DNA from: Serendipita indica DSM 11827
Taxonomy: Eukaryota > Basidiomycota > Agaricomycetes > Sebacinales > Serendipitaceae
Direction: 5' to 3'
Length of the DNA stretch: 64,000 nucleotides
NCBI GenBank assembly: GCA_910890315.1
Contig: CAJVGD010000021.1
Coordinates: forward strand, 124,001-188,000
Below, in pieces: positions 54,604-64,000 of the stretch. The notes under the pieces are model-generated. The model searched no databases. It saw only the letters and a list, made by a program, of their open reading frames with translations, and had not been told where the DNA came from. The position numbers were made by a program, and so were the translations under genes. How positions within the stretch are numbered: position 1 is the first letter of the stretch; every line of letters starts with the position of its first letter.

Positions 54604-55878
54604 ATTGTGATATATTGATCCAAGTACTTAATAGTGAATTTAAATAAGAATATTTACTTGAGAGATCCGGCGTCAGCATCAGCATCCACATCCGCATCCG
54701 CATCGGTCTCCTCGACATCCTCAAGCATTCCACGGTATGCGCCTCCACCGGGTCCACCACCTGATCTTTCCAATCATCGTCATCCACACTCACTACTTAA
54801 TACTCCCTCTCATATGCCTTTCATGCAACTTGTTGAAGGTTTACCCGTTGACTCTTAGCGCTTACTAAATAGACTTAGCCAATGATATTAGCTTACGTTG
54901 TAACTCAATGTATTTAGGGACGCGGCACACTTGCAAACAAACAATCAGCACTGGATCCGCCAGACTTGCAAAGCTCAAAGCATTCAAAGGTGCAGCACTT
55001 GACTCCGGGTGACTCCTAAATCCATTCGATGCTCGGGAGTATGATTCATTTCTGTTATCATGGGGATTAATTCTTGCAATTACACGTGGTTACGAGCACC
55101 TTGTAGGGATTCCTGAGAGCTCGCTATGTGCCTTTGAGTCCTCTTGTAAGGCTAGGCCTGGTTCAATTTTCATCTTGTAAGCCGACTTGTAAGCCGCCTT
55201 GTAAGGCTTTGAAAGGCGCCATGGCCTATGCCTTGTAAGAATCCCTACAAAGGTAAGATTGTCTTGCTGAGGCGGCTAGACTTGCAGGGCCTCATAGGGC
55301 CTTACAAGGCGCTCACCACTTTTCCGACATTACTGGTCTAGCCTCTCACCTCACGCGTCCTAGAATCAACGGAATCAATATATTTCAGACTGATTATGAG
55401 ATGTATGTCTCCTATGTAATTAGTTAATTGGTTGTGATGGAATGAGGGAATGATGCCGTCTACCCATTCTAATGGTGCCCAGATAGTCATGTCCGCTACA
55501 ATGTGTGCCAAGTCAGGGCAAAGAGCCTTTTCAAAGTGACTTTTGTCCCCAACAAGCTCTTTGAGCAGAATCAAGGTCTCTTCAACGTATCATCCCCTCA
55601 GAGTGTCAAATCAAGCCGCATTGTATCTGAGATACAGTGGGCTCCAAAACTGTTCCAATGTTGGTCACAGGTGGCTTGTCGGCCTGATTACTCAATAAGG
55701 GCCTATACTAAACTCATGAAACCTTTATGATAGATAGATTAGCTTCTTATCCCATCTCTCCATGATCTCTGCATCATATTCTCAGGCACTCTGCAGGGGC
55801 GGCAAGGCGAATCAAATTTTATTGTCCCCACTTGGCAATAGCACCATTTATGTCCTAGGCTGATACATTCACTCATAA
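54604..55878. other. Gene-free repeat-rich region
   Basis: It contains a short cat-c/g repeat (gcatcagcatccacatccgcatc, about 54675-54700) and the hairpin-rich patch listed separately. Short frames at 55338-55730 on both strands show no family signal. Confidence 0.45.
55087..55314. repeat. Hairpin-rich cluster of CTTGTAAG-type repeats
   Basis: The core cttgta(a/g)g occurs at least six times, for example near 55100, 55143, 55174, 55185, 55199 and 55232, and once inverted (gccttacaaggc near 55300). The segment ccttgtagggattcc at 55099-55113 is nearly inverted at 55239-55253 (gaatccctacaaagg), so the strand can fold. A miniature transposon end or decayed repeat is possible. Confidence 0.55.
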
Positions 55879-58800
55879 CTATGAGCTTGCTCGAACTTTG
55901 GTCCACAATGTCCCACACTGGAAATTAGTGAAATCAAGTGTGGTCGCTCTAAGGTGATTTGAAGTGGGCATAGTCAGAACAAGACGTGGGTGCTTCAGTC
56001 CATGACGATTATTAGGTGGTACCCAGAAGAGGTATTGACCAGAAGACTGCACCCATCCGTCGGGCAGCAAAGAACAATCACCAAATCTAGGTATAAAGAG
56101 AACTGGATCAGTGGAAAAGAACTTGATATGGCCAGAGAAACGTGTTCTATTTGATAGATTACCTACATTTAGCATACGGTCAGTCATCATAACAAACTGA
56201 CACTACAAATCAAAGAGATATTCAGAATCGACTCACCATTGTCCGAACTCGAGATTTGAATTGTCGTACCAATGGAGCCAGAGACAACTTGGGTGCCATC
56301 TGGTGAGCATGCGACAGCGTTCACCGAGTATTCATGACCTTGGAGTGGCTCTCCCAATGGCTGGCCAGTCTCTGCATCCCACTGTCGAATTGTCCTGTCG
56401 CTTGAGCCAGAGACGATTCGTGTGCCATCTGGTGAGAATGAAACCGCTGTGACACTACGCTGGTGACCTAGCAGCGTTCTGGGAAGCTCACGAAATGTTT
56501 CTTCAAGCCCTCTGGTCACAATTAACGAATTCATATACTCCTTTAAACCCTCCGTATGAAGTACCGACTTCCGTGGACTGAATGGGAGAGATGAGATGTA
56601 GATGTGTGGTACGCTGTCTTGGATTGGTACAGAGAATGCCATCAAAAACCGTCTGATGTCATTCATCCGACCTCGGATCTCTTGCTCAAGCTATCTGTTG
56701 CGTTAGTAATCGGAAGGTCTCAAATAGTCCACGCACACTGTTATGTTGCGTCGCAGCTCGCATTCCAGATACTGCCCGCATGACTCCTCCAGTCACGCTG
56801 AGTATCTCCATCCAATAGAGTGCGAATGGACTTTTGACTATACGTGCCAGCTCATTCCTTAGCCTGCGGCCCCAGTCACTGTCCATTGCGGCCACATGGA
56901 ACGGCCAGTGCAAACTAGCATAGCGAAGCCTCCGCGAAATGAATTTCGCCACCCGGGCGTCAAGGTCTGTAATCTGCCTATTCAGATAGAAGGATGACTC
57001 GATTTGGCAAATATTAAACTTGAGCCCCTCCTTGCGCGATTTGAGAGTGTGAAGACACCATGATGCGGCTTGGCCATGTGCACGCGCGATGTTGATAAGA
57101 TTCCTGTCGCAATCGCCGATAATTTCGGTGCTACAGCGTCGTCGAAGATATTCGAAAAAGGTGGGGTGACGAAACTGTATCGAGTGCGTGATCGGATCCT
57201 CCTTAAGTACACTTCCCAGAATCCGTACCAGCGCTTCGGCACTCCCTTGTCCTTTGGTATGCTGAACAAGGTCTTCCAAGTCATGGGTGGTGAGTGGTTC
57301 GAACGCAGCAAGCAGCATACCGAGCATTTCAATGATAGCTGGTTTGGATGCTCGGTCAATGCGCTCGAAGACGAGGTCGTATACCTCGTCGATGGCTCCA
57401 GGCTGATCAATAGACGTCAGGCGATCATATATGGCCGCTGTATTGACCGCAGATGATTCATCATCGAGCATCCGACACGCAGTGCTCGCCCAAATGAACA
57501 GCCTTGGCCTTATCAACCAGTCGCTGGATCTTATCTGGCGTCAGGCGCCGGCCGAGCAATCGATGGACGTATATCGCAATGTCATCGATGTTGTCGCGGT
57601 GGCTAGCATCGTGGAGCCGATCTGTCAACTTGGCCTTGATCGAAAGAGGTTCTAAAACCCTTTCAACCACAGGGTCTGGTCGACTTGTGATGAATATCCG
57701 AAGATTCTTGCTCTCCTGAGCAGCAGAAGCGAGAGTCTCAACCAGATCTTTTCTCTGTGCTGCAGACTTGCATTCGTCGAGTGCATCTAAGACGAGGACT
57801 ACTTGCGTCTGTCGATGCTGGAGTGGGTCGGTGATGAGCATTCGAAACTGTTGATCAAAAGAGGCTCGCAGGAGAGCAGGATTCCGCTTTACTATCTCCG
57901 CAATCGGTGTCCCAAGCTCGGGAATATGTTGAGCGAGTTCCCTCGCCATGGTCGAGCAAAACTTTTCGATGTCTGAGCTTTCGCTGCTTGCCAAGGAGAA
58001 GAAGAATCCGCCGCCTAAGATTCCTTGCTTCTTCCACTTCTCCATTGCAGTCATCGCGACGGTCGATTTTCCAGAGCCGGCTATATCACATAGCCAGAAG
58101 ATCGGTTTTTCTGATGAATCGCCATCGGCCCATTGCGAGATTGTCTCGAGGACAGCCTGGCGAGTTCCTTGTAGACAGGTGGTATGGACAGAGGATGGGG
58201 CGAATGCGACTACCGGCAGTTGAGATACGAAAAGCGCGTCGTCTTGAGAATATTAGTAAACCTTCGTGTACACGAGATAGTTCATACCTGGTTGAGGGAT
58301 GGTTCCTCCCTTCACGACGGCTACTCGTGGGTCAGGAAAGAATCAGCGATGAGTATGTTACGAACTGCGCAAGTTATTCTCCATAAACCATTTTTTGTGC
58401 ACGGCATCGGGGGCGTTCTCAGCGCACTCCGTGAGATAGTAAGCAACTGCTTGGTAATCTTCATTCTCTTCCGTCTGGAATTTGACAAGGTTCTGGTGAT
58501 CGCTATGGAGTACGACCGCAATAGCGTTTTGATCGCCAGTGATCACCGCCGAGTGATACGGAACATTCTATCATCCAGTTAACACCCATCCATCAGACGA
58601 TTCAGCGCACCTACCAAATGTGTCTGCTGTTCTTCGGCTCCGGTGCTGTATTCCTCGCAGAAGAAGACGCTGTTTATCTTTTTACTCGCGGTGAGATACA
58701 AGCTCTGGATGTTTTCGAGTTCATCCGAGTGAGCGTGAAGGTTCTTGACAATGACTTCTGTCGATTCCATACATGGCGCTGCCAGGCGAACGATCTTCTT

Positions 58801-59542
58801 AAGGAGCGTGTCTTCTACGCCGGAATGCGGGGTTCCAAAGAAGAGGATGGAATGGGTGGATACCAGGATATTTCGTAGGCCGCCTTTTGATTCCAGGTCC
58901 TCATTGTTGCATATGACAAGCGCCTATGAGACCGTCAGGGTCAAAATGTAGTGGACATCCTCGGACGAACCCATTTGAGAATGATGCCTCCCAAATCGTG
59001 AGCAACAAAGATGATGGGGCGCTAGGGTGATTAGGGAACAAGGCATCGGTTTACGGATGCCACTCACTCGAGGAGCATCTTTACGCTTCCGTAAAATAGC
59101 TTGAGCCAGACCGACGGCGTGGCGGCGCATAGTCTGGGTCGATACGCACTCCGTACTGTGAGTGTCGGCGTCGTAGCCATAGGTCAGGATACGGGCACGA
59201 GGCAATGAGGACGGCAAGAATTGGCGTAGCCAAAGAACGCCATCGTCTGTCATCCAAGTCTTTTCTCTGTGACCATTCAAGCCGTGGATTGCTATGATAC
59301 TGGAGTGGGGAGGTCAGCACGAAGCGACTACAGTGCCCTGAATGTGCTTACTCGACGGTGGGATCCTCTGGGCATACCAATTCCAGGAATCCAAGGTCTT
59401 CCTTTTTGGTTTTGGACGTAGAGGATTTCAATGTTCTAGGATGTTCACTTGCAGCGGTCCAATCGCTCACTCGTTGCCAAAGTCGGGCAACATGATTTAG
59501 GCCTCGTGGAAATGGCCGTGCTTTGCCTTGCTCTTGTGACAT
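55879..59542 (-). CDS. NLR-like protein: alpha/beta hydrolase-NACHT-WD40
   Basis: ATG 59542 (MSQEQGKARPFPRG) to the stop at 55879, many short exons. The order is a SesB/DUF676-like alpha/beta hydrolase (IFVAHDLGGIILKWAL, ILFFGTPHSGVED, VPYHSAVI-type motif near 58560), then the NACHT domain with Walker A CDIAGSGKSTVAM and Walker B VVLVLDALDECK plus FITSRPD. A helical winged region ending FEYLRRRCSTEI follows, then WD40 repeats, and a conserved tail (PDGWVQSSGQYLFWVPPNNR). Fungal NLRs of this build act in self/non-self recognition and cell death; that role is inferred. Two features are odd: the hydrolase elbow reads HDLGG where esterases have HSLGG, and only two WD40 repeats are visible where relatives often carry many. 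Confidence 0.85.
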
Positions 59543-60638
59543 TGTGCGCTCTTGAGTTGTTCGAAGAGTCGATAGTGTTGTCTGAACGGGCCTTAGGACG
59601 CGCTGTAGGGGTCTTACGGTCCTAGAGGTGTCGGGGAGCAAGCCTCATTGTTTCCAGACGAACCAGCCGGATGACCGGTCAGTAGGCTGATATGAATCGT
59701 CCAATCGCAGTTCGATTCGATAGACGCCAGAGTCTGATTGGTGTGTGACTTTGTATTCGGATAAGATGGCAACTCAGAATAGCGGTACTAATCGTGTCCA
59801 CCAGCATGCGAGGACTCGCTGGGATCTGGCATTATATGGCCAAAACGAGTTGACCTTTGTTTGACCAAGTGTTCGTGCCGACCGCGACTCTGTAGTCTGC
59901 GGCTCTCGGTCCATTGCGCTGCGAGTTGTACCAATGTGTACAAGAAACTCTAGTATAATACAGACTGATTCCTTTTCTACCGCAACTGTGCCTAGGGAAG
60001 CGTCCTTCGTGACTCTTCTACGGCTAGCTGCTCACGATGCGACTCTTTCGCCTTGAAAGTATCAAAATTCGAGTCCTCAGCTCACCTCAAATCGATTCTC
60101 ACTTCTTTGGCGTCGATCCGCTCCAGCGTTGGAGATTTGAGGCCGTCATCTAGCAGCCGCAGTCTGGCCCTATTCGACGCGGAGTGACCTTGGTATCGCT
60201 CGTTCAATCATCATGAGTGCGTAGTCTCATTCTACTCGACGCTCGACGTCTCCACGCGATTTCTGGACTTGCTTCGCTAACATGTTCGAGGTCGAATACA
60301 TCTTTCGAGTCAGACATGAACTGTATTTAGTACCAAACGTGTGTCTTCTAGTCGAGGAGTGCCTTGCGGGGTCAGTCGTTATGCTTGCGAGCGTCCTGGG
60401 CAAGAGACAGGGTCACGATGGGTGGGAAAAGGATGTCATTTGAACGCTCCAGTAGACATGCGCCTGCAGAGATATGTTTCGCGATATCCATTGGACCCAG
60501 TGCGAACGTCGACGCGCTACTGCGCGCAGCGTCAAGATTCGCAGTGCGGCAGATGCACATTTCCTCTTGTATGCAGTGGTACGTTTCTATTCCACTCGTC
60601 CAACACAATTGCATACGCCATCCCATCCATAATCTCCT
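59543..60638. other. Intergenic region
   Basis: About 1.1 kb upstream of the NLR-like gene. No coding sequence, RNA gene or repeat is recognised. Confidence 0.4.
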
Positions 60639-62454
60639 ATGCGGTGTCAACGAGGATGCATCCCAGGTAAATTGGTGACGGGAGATCTACAAGGCACTCA
60701 TTGTGCATTGGCCAGAGTCTCTTTTCCCTCGTCTCTATTCAACCGCCCATCATCACCTTGCTGGCACACAGTCTCGGCCCTCACCCTGCGCTATGGTCCT
60801 CCTCTCCATGGTTATACCCATACACCCAGTCACCACCAGCACGCATACTCCATCTCAGTCGGTTACAACGTCGATACGCTTCCTCAATATGCAACCCCGC
60901 ATCCACCAGCCCACCCTCCTAGGTCGAACTCGATGAGCGAGGCGGGTCAATACCAGGCGCCATGCCATACATACGACTATTCTCCTCGATCACTGCTATC
61001 TCATTGTCCAAACTACTATCCACCGCCCGGAGAACCGCACCCATCTCTTACTAACGCCCGCTCTCAATCGTACAATGGCTCTCCCCAAACGCCTATCAAT
61101 ACCATCCTCCACCTGCGCATCATCCTCCCTATTACCGTGAACCGGTCATGACTCAGCCCGACAGTCCCTCGGAAATGCACATGATGCGTTAAATGTCATA
61201 CCCACTCGCCGCACCGCAGACATACGACCATCCATTTGCATACCAGCTACCGACTCTCACTCCAGCGCCCGCCGATGCAGCGCCAACTCAACAGTTGCCC
61301 ACCCCACCTGCCCAAAATCCCGAGCATCGTTATGCTGTCCCCGCACCTCCACACCTGCAGGTACCAATTCATATACGCGACCTATTCGGGCTCTGTGGAT
61401 AATGGACATGCGTACGGATCACCCAGTCCAGCAAATGCGGGCGTGCGTAGTCCACCCAGTGGTGTAGTACGAACAGGGCGAAAGCTGCGTAGATAGGATG
61501 AACCCGAGGAACGTGGGTCCATAGACGCTAGGACCTCTCACTTTTCGCCCTATCGTCGTCCCATTAACCTCGCCAACGTCCAGCCGCGGAGTTTGCTCCG
61601 TCCAGTGGTCATTTCGATCCGTTCCATCCACCTCTTATCGAGTCAGGTCAGCAATCACGCGCGTCTTCGATACCGAGTAAGACGTGGCAAAACGGTTTCT
61701 TGAACGAGGCTGACTCGACGACAGGCAACGCCTCTACACCTCGGCCTGCGAGTGATTCGCATAATCAACCCCCTGGACCACATCAGATTGGGTATACATA
61801 TGAACGCGATCCCTCCTGGTCAACCCAATGGTCCACCGAACACCCCTCGGTCTCCTTACAATCCCAGAGCGCATATGCCATGCCCGCCGACGGAAGAACG
61901 CAATTTCGTAATCCAGCCACCTCGACAGAAAACTAAACACCACCTCAGGCAACCACTGGCGGACATTTCCAACCGCAACTTGAACCGCTCGCCAATCCAG
62001 ACGGCTCGCCTCCGTTTACACATTTCCGTTTTTCCTCTGGAACCGATATTGCAAACGTCACCAGCGCGAGTCGTGAGTCTAGTTGTAGCCTATAGACGTC
62101 TCATTGACGCAACGCCAGCAGAGGGCTCGACGTCGTCAAACGGGACAACTCGCAAGCGCTCACGTTTCGTCTTCATCGGCACCACTAGCCAAATTGGACA
62201 TGAACATTACAGGCGGGAGTACGACGAGTCAAACGAGCGCAACATGTGCAACGGGTGGTGCCGTTAGTTCAAAGTTGGGCCCACTCACGCCGTCGACACA
62301 TCATTCGCGTGACCTGCATGACGAACGTGTGCTCGAGCTGCTCAGTCGTGTCGCTACCGGGACGACTACGCCAGTCGCGACTGCACCCGAACAGTCGATG
62401 GCTGGAGCCGGCGATGGCGGGACTGCAGGCAACCTGACAGACTCAAACGACTGA
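60639..62454 (+). pseudogene. Broken proline/serine-rich coding relic
   Basis: Long stretches look like former coding sequence for a Pro/Ser/Tyr/His-rich protein (PQYATPHPPAHPPRSNSMSE, YYPPPGEPHPSL, YDHPFAYQLPTLTPAPADAA, PNPQAHMP-type pieces), but they sit in different frames with stops between them. A final frame at 62104-62454 is Gln/Arg-rich then Ser/Thr-rich (GPLTPSTHHSRDLHDERV). Such low-complexity sequence is common in fungal transcription factors, but no DNA-binding domain is visible. Introns may explain some of the frame changes, so a living gene is not fully excluded. Confidence 0.45.
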
Positions 62455-63037
62455 TATTGGTGAGACCCCCTTTCCTACTCGTATTTCTCAGACGGCTTGG
62501 TAACACTTGTGCAGACTTCTTGTGACTCGACACGGACTTTTCGTACCTAGTGGCGTACACCTCTCATGGACTAGTGGTTCTCTCAAAGCCGTGTCATCGT
62601 ACCGTTCTTGTCTAATACATTTACCTTTTGGTATGCCACTGCTAGTGTTTCGCACCGTATGCAGAATGCAATATGTCTTCTTGATACCAAGCCTTCGTTG
62701 CGATAACAGTCTAGTGGCAGACAAGCTCTTTGTGATCGTAGTATCGCCGTCTGGCAGTCTATGCGGCAGCGATGATACGGGTGGTCAGAAGTCAAAAGGG
62801 CGTTGATATTGGAGTCGAAATATACCACTTGAAGCGTCTACAGCTCAGCAAGAGCAACTACGAATGTCTCTGTTCTCCTGTCCCCGATACCAGCCCTCTG
62901 GGCATCGGCAGTGCTCAACCCCGAGGTGGATACAGTACAATGACATGATACTCCCCGCGAACGAGATGAATCGGTCACCCTCCTCTTCTGATTCTCCTCA
63001 CCTGGCACCTTTGTGTAACGTTCTAGCCGTGGGAAAA

Positions 63038-63096
63038 TGGAAGAAGCCGGATTCGCACCGACTTAGCCGTCAGACCACTAGACTATAGTGTCCCTC
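63038..63096 (-). pseudogene. tRNA-like relic lacking an anticodon arm
   Basis: On the minus strand an A-box-like TAGTCTAGTGG is followed by a B-box-like GGTGCGAATCC that forms a five-pair T stem (GTCGG with CCGGC). Only about 15 bases separate A and B boxes, so there is no room for an anticodon arm, and the acceptor ends pair poorly. It is a decayed tRNA or the head of a tRNA-derived SINE. Confidence 0.45.
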
Positions 63097-63693
63097 TTTT
63101 CCCTCTAAAGCGTCACAGTACCTATGACCCCCGTTACTCAGGTATTCCTAACCTGGTCGGCCGGGCTCTGACCTGTAAGGTGAGCCAATCCTTGGTGCAG
63201 GCTTCAGGGGGACAAATCGCCGCTCTAAGCCCTTCTCGGTGTGCTCCGAATAACGTATAAGAGTGTTCTGCTGTCAGATAAGTTCTATTGTGTAAGGATA
63301 TTGTCATATTTTAACCCGGCGTCTCTTATAGGCGTCTTGGAAGTCTTAGAGAACCTCAACAGAATTGGAGCTAAGGACCGCATAGGCCGACTAGAAGTGC
63401 ACGTAATATTATTCTAAATCAAGTCTGAAAAAGTTTGAGGTATATAATTCGAGCCTCTGTCCTGCTGGAAGGGCCTAGTTAACCCGCCGTGTGCGGAGAT
63501 GAAGGACTGAAGCAGTCAAACGGTTACTAATAATGCATGGATGCTTGTATGCGTCTGTAATTTCATCGATAGATTGCATATATGTCGCATATTTGGCCAT
63601 CATGTGTTCCTAGATTACCACAAAGCCGCTACTACTCTTGGACATATGTGGAGGCCACAGCTAGAGAGCGCCTTGCCTGGAATTTTGTCAGAC

Positions 63694-63850
63694 TAACAGA
63701 CAACGTGTAGTTAGCTCACAGCGGTCGTTGATTAACCGAATCAAATACACTACCTAACAGACAACGTCTAGTTAGCTAATGTGGGCGGTGAGCATCGATC
63801 ATACGAGTGAGCAAGCGGCGATAACTCACAGCAATCGTGGATTAACCGAG
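63694..63850 (+). repeat. Interleaved direct repeats
   Basis: The 23-base unit taacagacaacgtgtagtta with following gct recurs at 63694 and 63755 with one change. A second unit, ctcacagc with gattaaccga, occurs at 63715-63739 and 63825-63850. The two units alternate, so a segment was duplicated and then diverged. Confidence 0.65.
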
Positions 63851-64000
63851 TGAGGAGCACTGCCACCGGTGATGGATCGACCAATGGGGAAGGGAGGCAA
63901 CGTGACGGGTGTAATGTACACTAGTGTGAACTAACACTCCCCCTCACATGGGACGTTGTGTCAAACCCATGAGGGAGACTAGACGCCGAAATACTTTGGG

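Larger units (their letters stand above)
62455..64000. other. Gene-poor right edge
   Basis: It holds a tRNA-like relic and short direct repeats (listed separately). No protein gene is recognised. The last bases (aacactccccctcacatggg) may belong to an element running out of the window. Confidence 0.4.

Noticed and set aside
1-64000. CRISPR arrays, bacterial operons and riboswitches
   Set aside because: The window has spliced eukaryotic genes throughout; no regularly spaced repeats or such elements are present.

Overview
The window looks like nuclear DNA of a filamentous basidiomycete, most likely an agaricomycete of the Rhizoctonia/Ceratobasidiaceae type. The signs are genes split by 45-60 bp introns with GTRNGT donors, compact gene spacing, large F-box families, a hydrolase-NACHT-WD40 NLR-like gene and a plant-cell-wall esterase of the rhamnogalacturonan acetylesterase kind. 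The species is inferred from gene style and family content. No database was searched.

Layout. Bases 1-8,500 hold a tandem segmental duplication. Each unit has a minus-strand F-box gene and a plus-strand molybdenum-cofactor-sulfurase-like gene. The left sulfurase copy is a pseudogene and the left F-box copy has lost a clear start, while the right copies look whole. Bases 8,800-17,500 are a head-to-tail array of four long paralogs plus one relic. They have an F-box-like core between an N-terminal and a C-terminal pair of membrane helices. Two more diverged members lie at 40.5-45.3 kb. I regard this membrane-anchored F-box-like family as the most unusual content of the window.

Bases 17,500-40,250 are mostly ordinary genes: a coiled-coil/cysteine-cluster protein, a DsbA/FrnE-like oxidoreductase, an S10 serine carboxypeptidase, two tandem small membrane proteins, RNase H2 catalytic subunit, an OPT transporter, a TPR protein, a four-exon membrane protein of unknown role, a family-16 methyltransferase, a YCK-type casein kinase I and a PAAF1/Rpn14-like proteasome chaperone.

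Bases 45,700-64,000 are more accessory. They hold a PPN2-like polyphosphatase, a rhamnogalacturonan acetylesterase with a degraded tandem copy, two tandem transmembrane paralogs, a hairpin-rich repeat patch, the NLR-like gene with only two WD40 repeats, a broken proline-rich coding relic, a tRNA-like relic and short repeats at the right edge.

How the parts fit. Local tandem duplication followed by decay recurs at five or more loci, so this is a gene-birth-and-death neighbourhood next to stable housekeeping genes. Exon borders were worked out by eye from splice motifs and frame continuity. Where they are given to the base, the summed exons keep an open frame.
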